Positions 48,084 to 55,987 of a stretch of 64,000 nucleotides of DNA are shown here, piece after piece; the first letter of the stretch is position 1, and each line of letters opens with the position of its first letter. The position numbers and the translations under genes were made by a program. Origin of the DNA: Pseudoalteromonas sp. A601. GTDB lineage: Bacteria; Pseudomonadota; Gammaproteobacteria; Enterobacterales; Alteromonadaceae. The DNA lies in NCBI RefSeq assembly GCF_002165575.1, contig NZ_MXQF01000007.1:149103-213102 (forward strand). The letters are read 5' to 3'. The notes under the pieces were generated by a model. The model was given only the letters and a program-made list of their open reading frames with translations, was not told the origin of the DNA and ran no database searches.

Positions 48084-48274
48084 CAGCCTGCACAAAAACA
48101 GCGCAGTAAAACAGAAGCGTTTTTATAAAGCGAATAATGCTTCTCTACGATGTATCAGCTTTGATATTGTAAGCCGCCGGGCTATTTTAATTAGTAACTT
48201 TACACGCTACACGCTCTTCCTGTCTAATACAAAGCTTTCCCCAAGCATGATATTCAAGTGTACAAATATGACAC

Positions 48275-48324
48275 TATAATATGTTTTTTTTGTAGACTTG
48301 TTAAAGTGAACGGTTAAGTCTACA
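48275..48324 (+). promoter_or_regulatory. Promoter and inverted-repeat operator of abiE
   Basis: TATAAT lies at 48275-48280 with a weak -35. Just downstream, TGTAGACTT (48291-48299) and AAGTCTACA (48316-48324) form a perfect 9-bp inverted repeat over the expected transcription start. AbiEi antitoxins are known to repress their own operon by binding inverted repeats. Confidence 0.7.
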
Positions 48325-48369
48325 ATTATGGCATATTTATGTGTTATTAATGATGACTTGAGGTGTATA

Positions 48370-48912
48370 TTGAAGAAATCTGAGGCCATTAAAAAACTTG
48401 CAGAATACGATAAGCGTGGTCGTTATATCTTTACTAATTCAGATCTTTCGAAAATTTTCCATCAAGATAACGAGCGAACTTTGCGGGCGGGAATCAAGCG
48501 TTTACTAGATGACGGCTTACTTGTGCGCATCATTAATGGCGTGTATTTATATACTCTAGCGCAATCTAAGGGAAGTGATACGTTAGAGCAGATTGCCAAA
48601 ACGATTAGACGTGGTGAATACAATTACGTTAGTTTGGAATCTGCATTGTCTGAATTTGGAGCTATCTCGCAAATTCCAGTTGATCGCTTAACAGTAATGA
48701 CAACAGGGCGTTCGGCTGAATATAAAACCCCGTTTGGAACCATTGAATTTACCCATACAAAACGTGCACCGATGGACATTCTGGAAGGTACAAATCTAAT
48801 TGATAGGCCGCTTAGATTAGCCACCAAACAAATCGCTTATAGAGATTTAAAACGTGTTGGCCGCAATACCCACTTGGTTAATATAGATGAATTGGAGGAG
48901 CGTACGTTATGA
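48370..48912 (+). CDS. abiEi: AbiEi-like antitoxin (type IV toxin-antitoxin)
   Basis: The protein has about 180 residues. An N-terminal winged-helix part (EAIKKLAEYDKRGRYIFTNSDLSKIF, then RTLRAGIKRLLDDGLLVRI) is followed by the AbiEi C-terminal domain with YVSLESALSEFGAI and TPFGTIEFTHTKR. The frame extends to an ATG at 48328, but AGGTG lies 6 bases before the TTG at 48370, which I prefer. It overlaps the toxin gene by four bases (ATGA). It probably binds the operator just upstream and counteracts AbiEii. Confidence 0.82.
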   Translation: MKKSEAIKKLAEYDKRGRYIFTNSDLSKIFHQDNERTLRAGIKRLLDDGLLVRIINGVYLYTLAQSKGSDTLEQIAKTIRRGEYNYVSLESALSEFGAISQIPVDRLTVMTTGRSAEYKTPFGTIEFTHTKRAPMDILEGTNLIDRPLRLATKQIAYRDLKRVGRNTHLVNIDELEERTL

Positions 48913-49829
48913 AAATTGATCAACAGAACTTCGCAAGGTTAGTAAACCAAGCAATGCAAAGTGATAATGTTTCGCACATGCGCGCAGTTATAGAAAAAGA
49001 GCTCCTACATTACGATATTTTATTTGCGTTAGAAAAAGCGGGGTTTCTGGACAAGTTAACTTTTCAAGGAGGTACATGTTTACGATTATGTTATGGCGGA
49101 AATCGCTTTAGTGAAGATTTAGATTTTGCAGGTGGTAAAGATTTTAGCTCTACGATGCTGGCTGACATGAAATCTTGTATTGAAAAATATATCGGCGGAA
49201 GGTACGAACTTGAAGTAAGCGTTAAAGAACCAAAAGAGTTAAAAACAGACCCAAAATATGCAGAATTAAACATTGATAAGTGGCAAATTGCAGTTTTTAC
49301 CTTTCCTGAAAGAAAAGATATACCTAAACAAAAAATTAAACTTGAAGTAGCAAATATCCCAGCTTATACAAAGGAGCCGTTACCTCTGCAAGCAAATTAT
49401 GACTTTTTGCCGGATGGCTATAGCGATACTCTGATCTTAACAGAGACGCTAGATGAAGTGATGGCAGATAAAATTATTTCGCTACCTGCGACAACAAAAT
49501 ATGTTCGGCATCGAGATATTTGGGACCTCGCTTGGTTACAGCAGCAAGGCGCTACATTGAAAATGGATTTAGTAAAAAGCAAGATCGTAGACTATAAACT
49601 TGATCACTATGATGTGTTGCTTGCTAATTTAATTGAACGCCTAGCTGAGCTTGTTAAAAGTGAAGCATTTATAGCTGAGATGAAACGCTTTTTGTCCACT
49701 GATGTATTTGACCGCACTTTAGGATTGGAAAAATTTCAGGTGTATTTAACTTCAACACTAATTAAATTGTTTCAAACAGTACAAGATGAGTTATCGGGTA
49801 AGGTAAGTGCTGTTGAGTTTAAAATGTAG
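48909..49829 (+). CDS. abiEii: AbiEii-like nucleotidyltransferase toxin
   Basis: The protein has 306 residues of the DNA polymerase beta-like nucleotidyltransferase fold. The active-site motifs are FQGGTCLRLCYGG followed by NRFSEDLDFAGG (the SxDxD acidic pair) and LTETLDEVMADKI. AbiEii proteins block growth during phage infection; related toxins transfer nucleotides to tRNA. Key residues look intact, so the toxin should be active. It is translationally coupled to the antitoxin. The integrase fragment starts at its 3' end. Confidence 0.87.
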   Translation: MKIDQQNFARLVNQAMQSDNVSHMRAVIEKELLHYDILFALEKAGFLDKLTFQGGTCLRLCYGGNRFSEDLDFAGGKDFSSTMLADMKSCIEKYIGGRYELEVSVKEPKELKTDPKYAELNIDKWQIAVFTFPERKDIPKQKIKLEVANIPAYTKEPLPLQANYDFLPDGYSDTLILTETLDEVMADKIISLPATTKYVRHRDIWDLAWLQQQGATLKMDLVKSKIVDYKLDHYDVLLANLIERLAELVKSEAFIAEMKRFLSTDVFDRTLGLEKFQVYLTSTLIKLFQTVQDELSGKVSAVEFKM

Positions 49830-49830
49830 G

Positions 49831-50121
49831 GATCTACATTGTATCTTTGTTACAAAGTTAATAGCAGATTGTCGAAAGGCGTTTGAAAGGGCGATAAATA
49901 AAACCGATATTAATTTGCCTAAAGGGCAGTGTAGCCATGTTCTAAGGCATACTTTCGCAAGTCATTTTATGATGAATGGAGGTAATATTTTGGTGCTACA
50001 GCAAATACTTGGTCATGCAAAGATTGAGCAAACCATGGTTTACGCGCACTTTGCACCAAGTCATTTAGAAGATGCAATTAGGTTAGGGCCAAGATTTAGC
50101 TTGAAAACGAATTCAATTTGA
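49831..50121 (+). pseudogene. Truncated HP1/P2-like tyrosine integrase (C-terminal part)
   Basis: The frame holds only the last ~90 residues: LPKGQCSHVLRHTFASHF (second catalytic Arg and His), LQQILGHAKIEQTMVYAHF (His and nucleophile Tyr) and HLEDAI. The core-binding domain and the first catalytic Arg are missing. An ATG within abiEii at 49807 opens the frame, but the homology starts after the abiEii stop. It is the probable leftover of the enzyme that inserted the island. Confidence 0.8.
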
Positions 50122-50197
50122 GTAGAGCTAAATTTATCAGCAGTAGGTATATGAACCATTTTAATTTTGCTATGTACTAAAAAAGTATTTACAAGCT

Positions 50198-51001
50198 TCA
50201 GGCTATGTTACATGGCCTAAATGTTATTCTTTGATCGCAGCCTTGTCCATCACACTGAATATCGAGTTCTACCGCAGTCAACACACTATTAATACTTGAA
50301 TCATCAATAAATGTAGAATGCTTACATTTTGGGCATTGAACTTGAACTCCTACTTTTTTAAGCTTAATATTTCCGCAGTTAAAAGAACCTAATAAAAGCT
50401 TGCAACAGTTTTGATTCGTACATTTGTAATGCTGTGGAGATTCTTCATTTAATATTGAGTTAGGTAATATAGTCATTTTTTCGCAATATGGGCATTTCGC
50501 TTCAACGAAAGAGCCACGAATGTGTATATTTCCATTCGAAACAATATCATTTAAATTTGTGTAGATTTTTTCTATAACCTTAACATTTTTGTCGTAATTA
50601 GGTGTGTTCACTGATTTTAAGCTAGGCAAGTGTAAAAAATTCCCAAGGGTGTTATACATCTTATTGAGTTTTTTAATGTTAAATACTCTTTGACTTCCGA
50701 TGCTTTTGTAACTCAGTGTTTTTGGGTTTTCTGAGCCATCACCTTCAGCCAAAGAAATATCCAATGATTTATTAGCTTTCTCATCGAAATAACATAGCAT
50801 CTTAAAACTTTTGTTTGGTTGCCATGTTTCAATTATTTGCTGTGGAACTTTATTTCCATAGCTCTCAATTTGTTTATAGACTATTGCCTCTATTGCAAAT
50901 CTTAATTCGAGAACTGCATAGGTAAAGGTTTTTTCATCGCCAATTAGGTTAATATAATTGTCTAGGTGTTTTTTTGTGGAGTGAGGTATTAATGAAGACA
51001 T
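50198..51001 (-). CDS. Hypothetical protein with multiple zinc ribbons, 267 aa
   Basis: No family is recognised. The N-terminal ~160 residues look alpha-helical. The C-terminal 100 residues carry two or three Cys clusters, CPYC paired with CTNQNCC, and CPKC paired with CDGQGC, typical of zinc ribbons that bind nucleic acids or proteins. GGAGAG lies upstream of the ATG. Its place in an island next to an abortive-infection module makes a defence or regulatory role possible, but this is inference. Confidence 0.65.
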   Translation of the reverse strand: MSSLIPHSTKKHLDNYINLIGDEKTFTYAVLELRFAIEAIVYKQIESYGNKVPQQIIETWQPNKSFKMLCYFDEKANKSLDISLAEGDGSENPKTLSYKSIGSQRVFNIKKLNKMYNTLGNFLHLPSLKSVNTPNYDKNVKVIEKIYTNLNDIVSNGNIHIRGSFVEAKCPYCEKMTILPNSILNEESPQHYKCTNQNCCKLLLGSFNCGNIKLKKVGVQVQCPKCKHSTFIDDSSINSVLTAVELDIQCDGQGCDQRITFRPCNIA

Positions 51002-51076
51002 AAGTTAATTAATTCTCTCCAATAATAGCCGGAGTGCCAATGTAAGTATGTATAAAAAAGTACCATTACTGAACTT

Positions 51077-51307
51077 TTACGATGATGTTGATACTTGGAC
51101 ACCTAGAATAGCATTCGTTTTAATTCGTGCATTATCAACAAATGAATCTATAACCTCTTGATATTCATTTCTATTGCGCTGCAATATACCACGGGCTATC
51201 CCTTTAATCGGTACATAGGCAGTGCCAGCGGCTTGTATCATCACAAAAGTTTCTTTTACAATACAACCCTCAGGTAAATTTTCAGTATTGAATAATGTTA
51301 TACCCAT
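51077..51307 (-). CDS. Short YbjQ/UPF0145-like protein, 76 aa
   Basis: The C-terminal end, ARIKTNAILGVQVSTSS, resembles the GADAVVGVRF-type ending of YbjQ-family heavy-metal-binding-domain proteins. AYVPIKGIARGILQRNRNEYQEVIDSF matches the middle of the family less closely. It is shorter than most members (about 105 residues). AAGGA precedes the ATG. No function is firmly known for the family. Confidence 0.5.
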   Translation of the reverse strand: MGITLFNTENLPEGCIVKETFVMIQAAGTAYVPIKGIARGILQRNRNEYQEVIDSFVDNARIKTNAILGVQVSTSS

Positions 51308-51493
51308 TTCAATTCCTTTTATATGTGATTGCCAGCTAATAACTATAAACCCAAAACTTAATATAATATCGAACGTTAACTATGTCCACATAATGCTCAA
51401 ACTCATGAAATAATACAACAGTTAGTGAAATCACACGAAATACTAACTTTTTGATTATAATATAACTTGTTGTTTTTTCGTTGCCTGTAATAA

Positions 51494-51613
51494 TCGAGGC
51501 TTTTCGGGCGAGGTGTTACCCCAATCCACCAATATCGGTTTTTAAATTCGTTGATTTAAAAACTCTAAGAAACCCGCAAATGTGAGTAATCAAGTTTGCG
51601 GGTTTTTTTATGC
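51494..51613. repeat. Right direct repeat (diverged copy of ssrA 3' end and terminator)
   Basis: It begins TCGAGGCTTTTCGGGCG, keeps TCCACCAATATCGG and both hairpins, and includes a working-looking terminator (AACCCGCAAA/TTTGCGGGTT plus a T-run). The T-loop has lost GTTCAAATC, so it is not a functional tRNA end. Confidence 0.8.
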
Positions 51614-51732
51614 CTGTTTTAAAGCGGTTATGTATTCAAGTGATGATGATTGTTAGCTATTTAGGTACTCGTAACTTGTTTTGTCTCATGGTAACTTTGC
51701 TATCATGTTGTTGTATTGCTAAGTAGTGCTAC

Positions 51733-52485
51733 ATGGAATTTTTAGCCGGTGATTTATTAACGCCGTTCAGCGTTATTGGCCTGATTGTTTTATCGGCCAT
51801 TACGTCGATGATATCGGCGGCTTTTGGGGCTGGTGGTGGGTTGATGTTATTGGTGGTGATGGCGTCGTTATTGCCGATGAGTATTGTTATTCCGGTGCAT
51901 GGGTTAGTGCAATTGGGATCTAATGCCAATAGGTTTATGCTGACTTTTAAACACCTTGATAAAAGTATGTTTGTGTATTTTTCACTGGGTGGGGTAGTGG
52001 GAGTATTTGCGGCGTCGTCGATTGTGACACGTATCCCACTTGAATTGATGAAAATTGTGGTGGCGGGGTTTGTACTTTATTTACTATGGGGCGTGACACC
52101 CAAGCTACGTGAAACCTCAAAATTATGGCGTTACATGGCGGGAGCTGTCACCACATTTTTATCGATGTTTGTTGGCGCGAGTGGCCCGTTGGTAGGCAGT
52201 TGTTTGTACGTTAACAATTACGATAAATTAAGGTATACCGCTACTTTTTCAGCTTGTATGAGTGTGCAGCATACTTTTAAAGCTATTTTGTATGGCTTTG
52301 TAGGGTTTTCTTTTTGGCAGTGGTTGCCGCTGGTGACGGCCATGATAATAAGTGGTGTGCTCGGTACTTGGCTTGGTTTAAAGCTATTACAGCGGATATC
52401 TGTGGCTAAATTTAAAGCTGTTTTTCGTGCTGTTTTAACATTACTTGCGCTGCAATTAGCATGGCAAGGTTTTCAAACGCTTTAG
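51733..52485 (+). CDS. TauE/SafE-family sulfite or anion exporter
   Basis: The protein has 250 residues, about eight membrane helices. The TauE/SafE pattern is seen in AAFGAGGGLMLLVVMASLLPMSIVIPVHGLVQLGSN and TFLSMFVGASGPLVGSC (positions about 31-66 and 138-154). Members move sulfite, sulfoacetate or related anions. A sulfotransferase gene lies 5 kb away, but a link is only a guess. A strong hairpin follows it. Confidence 0.88.
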   Translation: MEFLAGDLLTPFSVIGLIVLSAITSMISAAFGAGGGLMLLVVMASLLPMSIVIPVHGLVQLGSNANRFMLTFKHLDKSMFVYFSLGGVVGVFAASSIVTRIPLELMKIVVAGFVLYLLWGVTPKLRETSKLWRYMAGAVTTFLSMFVGASGPLVGSCLYVNNYDKLRYTATFSACMSVQHTFKAILYGFVGFSFWQWLPLVTAMIISGVLGTWLGLKLLQRISVAKFKAVFRAVLTLLALQLAWQGFQTL

Positions 52486-52497
52486 TTTAAACCAGTT

Positions 52498-52530
52498 AAA
52501 GCGCTATAAGCCTAGGTTTTATAGCGCTTT
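52498..52530 (+). terminator. Terminator after the TauE/SafE gene
   Basis: AAAGCGCTATAA and TTATAGCGCTTT form a perfect 12-bp stem around GCCTAGGTT. Confidence 0.75.
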
Positions 52531-52580
52531 ATACTAGCAACAAGGGAAAGTCGGTCGTTTCGCAAATTAGATATCTTTCA

Positions 52581-52625
52581 CAAGGTTAAAAACCCATAAT
52601 AGAGCCAGTCTATGGTTTAACCTTG
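52581..52625. other. Long imperfect hairpin downstream of the lectin gene
   Basis: CAAGGTTAAA pairs with TTTAACCTTG, extended by CCATA/TATGG with three bulged bases. No T-run follows on either strand. It may end or protect the lectin transcript from the minus strand. Confidence 0.35.
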
Positions 52626-52694
52626 AGGTTGAACTCATTCCTTTTCACAATATTCGACCATTCACTCTACCTGTTTGATTTAGCTTTTTACTGA

Positions 52695-53039
52695 CTAAAA
52701 GTTATATTGGATTTCAATAACACTCATTACGCCTTCTACGATAGTTTTCCACTCGCCGGTAAATTCTGCGCCGTATGACGCAGCGATTGTTTTACCTATT
52801 TTTTGAGCTTCGTCATTGCTCCAAAGTGGGCCGGCTAATACATTGGTTTTGAATGAGTTGCTACCAGTGTTTGTTACTTCAAGTTCAACTTCAACAACAC
52901 TCATTTGGCTCTGTACTACTGTGTTCCATTGACCCGTCCATTTACCTTGGTGTGCAGCGGCAACGGCGGGGGCTTTTTCTTCTGCATCTTTTTGATCCCA
53001 GATTGGGCCTGCTGGGATATTCACTTTAAATGTACTCAT
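52695..53039 (-). CDS. MVL-type mannan-binding lectin
   Basis: The protein has 114 residues made of two homologous ~55-residue repeats: VNIPAGPIWDQKDAEE with GKWTGQWNTVV and MSVVEVELEV, then TNVLAGPLWSNDEAQKIG with AEFTGEWKTIV and MSVIEIQYNF. It closely matches the cyanobacterial lectin MVL, which binds high-mannose sugars through both domains. The frame continues 14 codons upstream, but AAGGAG precedes the Met at 53039. No signal peptide is visible, as in MVL. It lies beside an unknown gene and faces a surface-protein locus. Confidence 0.9.
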   Translation of the reverse strand: MSTFKVNIPAGPIWDQKDAEEKAPAVAAAHQGKWTGQWNTVVQSQMSVVEVELEVTNTGSNSFKTNVLAGPLWSNDEAQKIGKTIAASYGAEFTGEWKTIVEGVMSVIEIQYNF

Positions 53040-53131
53040 AAATTTCTCCTTAAATTGTTTATTGAATAGGTTTTTGAGCAAAGCTCATTGCTGTACTCAA
53101 TATGGAGTATATGAATAACGTCAGGCTTTTC

Positions 53132-53149
53132 TATTACAGGGTATTACAT
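53132..53149 (-). promoter_or_regulatory. Tandem TATTACA motif upstream of the lectin gene
   Basis: TATTACAGGG is followed immediately by TATTACATTG, so the core repeats at exactly 10 bases. The same core occurs in the divergent promoter at 54024-54054. It lies about 95-110 bases upstream of the lectin start. Confidence 0.45.
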
Positions 53150-53163
53150 TGTGTGGGCTTAGA

Positions 53164-53991
53164 TTAGAGTGATTTTGGCAAGCTTGAATACGCAATTACT
53201 GCACCATCGCGCTGTGCAATATCTGGGTGGCGTAAGCTTTGTTGGTACTGACGGCAATAATTAATTGGGTTGCCATGATTAACTAAAAATGGGTTGTTAT
53301 TTAATGTGGCTAATAGGTTCGCCCACCGTGTTTTTATATGCTCAGGAGGGCTTGGTAATGTATTGAGAATTGCTATGGATGCTTCAAATTGACTCGCTAT
53401 TGCGAGCGATAGCATATCGTCATTGGCGGCTGCCAACCAACTTACGCCATTTATACCAACACATAGTAGTGGCATGTATGGCGCTAATGCAGGGCAAACG
53501 TCATTTTTATAGATGTCTACTTGCCAATACGAACGGGCAATTTTTGTAAATTGTGTAAAGCTGGTTATTGCTGAAAATTGCGATGTGGCGAGTGGCAAAA
53601 TCTCTACTCGAGGTTTATTGGCATTGACGGTGTCGTTGGCAACATCGATATACCAGGGGCCAAAAATCAGGGCATTTTGAAAATATTCATCTCGCAGTGA
53701 TCCCCATGCTTTTTTTATAACATGACCTTGCGAGACGCCGTCTCTTAGCAAATTTAAGCCCGGATTTTGGCTTTGCTGTAATGCTATTTGTAACAGGTTA
53801 AACATTTCGTCACGAATTTCTCTACAGCGGCCAATCGGGTATGGCTTATTTGCAAAGTGCGGCATTTTCGGTGCAAGGGTGAGGTCGGCCTGTAACCGCA
53901 GTGTTGCTAGGTCATTGCAAATTAAAGCCAGATGTTGAGTAGTGAGATCTTTAAGCTGCAAGTTTGCCTCAACCTTAATTAATGTTTTCAT
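53164..53991 (-). CDS. Hypothetical protein, 275 aa, of the accessory locus
   Basis: I do not recognise this family. It has no signal peptide or membrane helix and looks mostly alpha-helical and cytoplasmic. Conspicuous segments are KPYPIGRCREIRDEMFNLL, WGSLRDEYFQNALIFGPWYIDVAND (positions about 97-121) and PLLCVGINGVSWLAAANDD. Three Cys lie in IGRCRE, NDVCPAL and INYCRQY. It is divergent from the hydroxylase-like gene, with shared repeat motifs between them, and in line with the lectin gene, so it probably belongs to the locus. Confidence 0.75.
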   Translation of the reverse strand: MKTLIKVEANLQLKDLTTQHLALICNDLATLRLQADLTLAPKMPHFANKPYPIGRCREIRDEMFNLLQIALQQSQNPGLNLLRDGVSQGHVIKKAWGSLRDEYFQNALIFGPWYIDVANDTVNANKPRVEILPLATSQFSAITSFTQFTKIARSYWQVDIYKNDVCPALAPYMPLLCVGINGVSWLAAANDDMLSLAIASQFEASIAILNTLPSPPEHIKTRWANLLATLNNNPFLVNHGNPINYCRQYQQSLRHPDIAQRDGAVIAYSSLPKSL

Positions 53992-54023
53992 CAGTTTAGA
54001 CTACAAAGCCATGATTTTCGATT

Positions 54024-54054
54024 TATTACAGCGTTGCTGTAATACGCTGTAATA
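54024..54054. promoter_or_regulatory. Inverted and direct repeat operator in the divergent promoter
   Basis: TATTACAGC (54024-54032), three bases, then GCTGTAATA (54036-54044) form a perfect inverted repeat. A third copy, GCTGTAATA, follows one base later (54046-54054), a 10-base step. It lies between the 275-aa gene and the hydroxylase-like gene and shares its core with the site upstream of the lectin. Confidence 0.55.
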
Positions 54055-54111
54055 TTTTAAAACAAAGAATTTGTCTATCCTCAGTAAACATAGTTCAGGG
54101 ACTGCTTAGAT

Positions 54112-54756
54112 ATGTTTACTCAGCCGATTACATTTACTCAATTACCTATCCCACTTAGTGAGTTTAACCTTGCTGATGACTTGTTAATTGCTGAGCAGTT
54201 AACTTGGCTGGAGCATGTTAATACTGATGAATATCAGGGTAAGTGGGATGTGCTTGAGCTTAAAGTGCCAAAAGAGCACCTTTATAGTCATCGTATTTTG
54301 CAGGCATTCGCTATTGAAGCTGCATGTGAATGGATTGACGGACCAAATTTAGATTTACTGAGTGCATTTGAGGGTCTGCTTGCTAGTTTTGAGTGCGAGA
54401 TTTTGTCGGCTCGTTTAATGCGTTTGCATCCAAATTCTTTTATCAAACCCCATCGGGATCACGGCTTGAGTGTTGAAAAGTCACAACAGGCCCGTATACA
54501 CATTTGTTTAGGTTACTCTGCCAATATTGAATTTTATGTTGATGGCCACCGTGTGCCCATGAGCAATAATAGTGCATGGTATATAAATGCAGATGCTGTT
54601 CATAGTGTAAAAAATGCAGGCTCAACACCCCGTATAAATTTGGTTGTAGATTGTAAAGTAAATGACTGGCTCAAAGGGTTGATCTGGGCATTACATGATT
54701 CAACACAATTCAATGTTAATGCAGGAGGTTGTGATGTCAAACCCGCATTTGCCTAA
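54112..54756 (+). CDS. Aspartyl/asparaginyl beta-hydroxylase-like protein
   Basis: The protein has 214 residues. The C-terminal half is a double-stranded beta-helix with the iron and 2-oxoglutarate pattern: RLHPNSFIKPHRDHG (HxD), RIHICLGYS, FYVDGHRVPMSNNSAWYIN and HSVKNAGSTPRINLVVDC (distal His and Arg). Such dioxygenases hydroxylate Asp or Asn side chains in proteins or, in some cases, free amino acids or peptides. No signal peptide is seen, so it acts in the cytoplasm. It starts the plus-strand set and overlaps the next gene by 23 bases. Confidence 0.85.
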   Translation: MFTQPITFTQLPIPLSEFNLADDLLIAEQLTWLEHVNTDEYQGKWDVLELKVPKEHLYSHRILQAFAIEAACEWIDGPNLDLLSAFEGLLASFECEILSARLMRLHPNSFIKPHRDHGLSVEKSQQARIHICLGYSANIEFYVDGHRVPMSNNSAWYINADAVHSVKNAGSTPRINLVVDCKVNDWLKGLIWALHDSTQFNVNAGGCDVKPAFA

Positions 54757-55987
54757 ATCAGCTACTGCTTATATTACAGAAGATCCGATGGTTACGGGGC
54801 TACTAAACCAAGCATTACGTAACCAAATTCGTTCGCTTACTCAACAACCTACAACTGCAATAACCTTGCAGCAATCGTTTATAGCAATTGCCAGCCAAGC
54901 TCTGAATCAGATTCATGATGAAGCATTAACTAAGCAGTTATTCTCAGACGCTTATGAGCAAGCAATGCATTGCCTTAATCAAGCTCAGTTGCAAGAGTCA
55001 GAAATAACCGAGCAATTTATTAATCAGCATGGTTTGGTTATGTCGGTTTTAAATTGCACCACCACAATTAAAGATGTGCACCGCAATAGCTGTTTTTATA
55101 AGGCAATATTTGAGTTGGTAACAGATTTATTAAAGCGCAGTGCTCAGATCAATATTGCCTATCCGGCATGTGGGCCTTTTGCGCCGTTATTGCTACCCAT
55201 TTTGTTGTACATGGATAAACAAAACCTGATCTCGCCAAAAACAGTGCGAGTTTCACTTATCGATATTCAACCAGGTGCTATTAAGTCTCTCAATACATTA
55301 ATAAATGAGTTAGATCTCAGTGATTATTTTGATGGCGTATTTTTAAGTGATGCAGTGTTATATCAAGGGGAGAAACCATACGATATTTTTATTGCAGAAG
55401 CATTTCAACATGGTTTATCAAAAGAGGCGCATTTAAGTATTTGTAAAAACTTTGCGACCCAATTAAGTAGTCACGGTGTGATGTTGCCTTGTAAAACCAC
55501 CATTAATGCAGCATTAGTGAAGTGTCAACGTGAGTATATTGAACAGTGGCAGGCTTCAGCAAAAGGGGAGGTGAGTGCTAAACCTAATCCAGAGATTTTA
55601 AATGAAAGAATTGAATTAGGAAATGTACTGACCCTTGACCGCTATAGTTTATTAAACCTTGATATTATTAATTTAGGGCAGCAGCAGGTTGTGTGTTGTA
55701 ACACATTGGCGATCCCTGAAAATACGCAAGATGCAAGTAAGCATGTATTGGTGCTTTATGCCCAAGTGATGACTTATAACGATCACTGGCTGACTCAATA
55801 TCAATCAGGCATTACCCATCCATTACCTTTACTCAATGTATGTATCGACTTTGTGCCGCAAAGTTCAACCGTGGATGACTTACTACTGAGTTCGACAGAC
55901 AAAATTACTTTTTATTACAAGCTGACTGGATTAACAGGGTTTTTGCCAACTAAAGCCGAGCAGCAGGTGAGTTATGCAGCAAGTTAA
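54734..55987 (+). CDS. SAM-dependent methyltransferase-like protein
   Basis: The protein has about 417 residues. The N-terminal ~130 residues are helical. A Rossmann-like part then shows NIAYPACGPFAPLLLP (a motif I-like Gly-rich turn), VRVSLIDIQPGAIKSL (acidic end of strand 2) and YDIFIAEAFQHGL, as in protein-arginine-type methyltransferases. The C-terminal part is beta-rich. The frame starts earlier, but AGGAGGT lies before the ATG at 54734. Substrate unknown. It overlaps both neighbours, which points to a coupled operon. Confidence 0.65.
   Translation: MSNPHLPKSATAYITEDPMVTGLLNQALRNQIRSLTQQPTTAITLQQSFIAIASQALNQIHDEALTKQLFSDAYEQAMHCLNQAQLQESEITEQFINQHGLVMSVLNCTTTIKDVHRNSCFYKAIFELVTDLLKRSAQINIAYPACGPFAPLLLPILLYMDKQNLISPKTVRVSLIDIQPGAIKSLNTLINELDLSDYFDGVFLSDAVLYQGEKPYDIFIAEAFQHGLSKEAHLSICKNFATQLSSHGVMLPCKTTINAALVKCQREYIEQWQASAKGEVSAKPNPEILNERIELGNVLTLDRYSLLNLDIINLGQQQVVCCNTLAIPENTQDASKHVLVLYAQVMTYNDHWLTQYQSGITHPLPLLNVCIDFVPQSSTVDDLLLSSTDKITFYYKLTGLTGFLPTKAEQQVSYAAS

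Larger units (their letters stand above)
47476..51613. mobile_element. Decayed genomic island integrated at ssrA
   Basis: A repeat of about 125 bases, comprising the ssrA 3' end, two hairpins and the terminator, occurs at 47476-47601 and again, with mismatches, at 51494-51613. The 3.9 kb between them holds a Fic remnant, an AbiE pair, an integrase fragment, a zinc-ribbon protein and a YbjQ-like gene. Tyrosine-recombinase islands commonly use the 3' end of ssrA. The integrase lacks its N-terminal half, so the element is probably no longer mobile. Confidence 0.8.

Noticed and set aside
48207..48389. 60-codon minus-strand frame over the abiE promoter
   Set aside because: It overlaps the TATAAT box, the perfect inverted repeat and the antitoxin start; no domain is visible.
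51494..51560. Possible second tRNA or tmRNA end at the right repeat
   Set aside because: The T-loop GTTCAAATC is lost and no acceptor partner or tag frame lies upstream, so it is only a diverged repeat.
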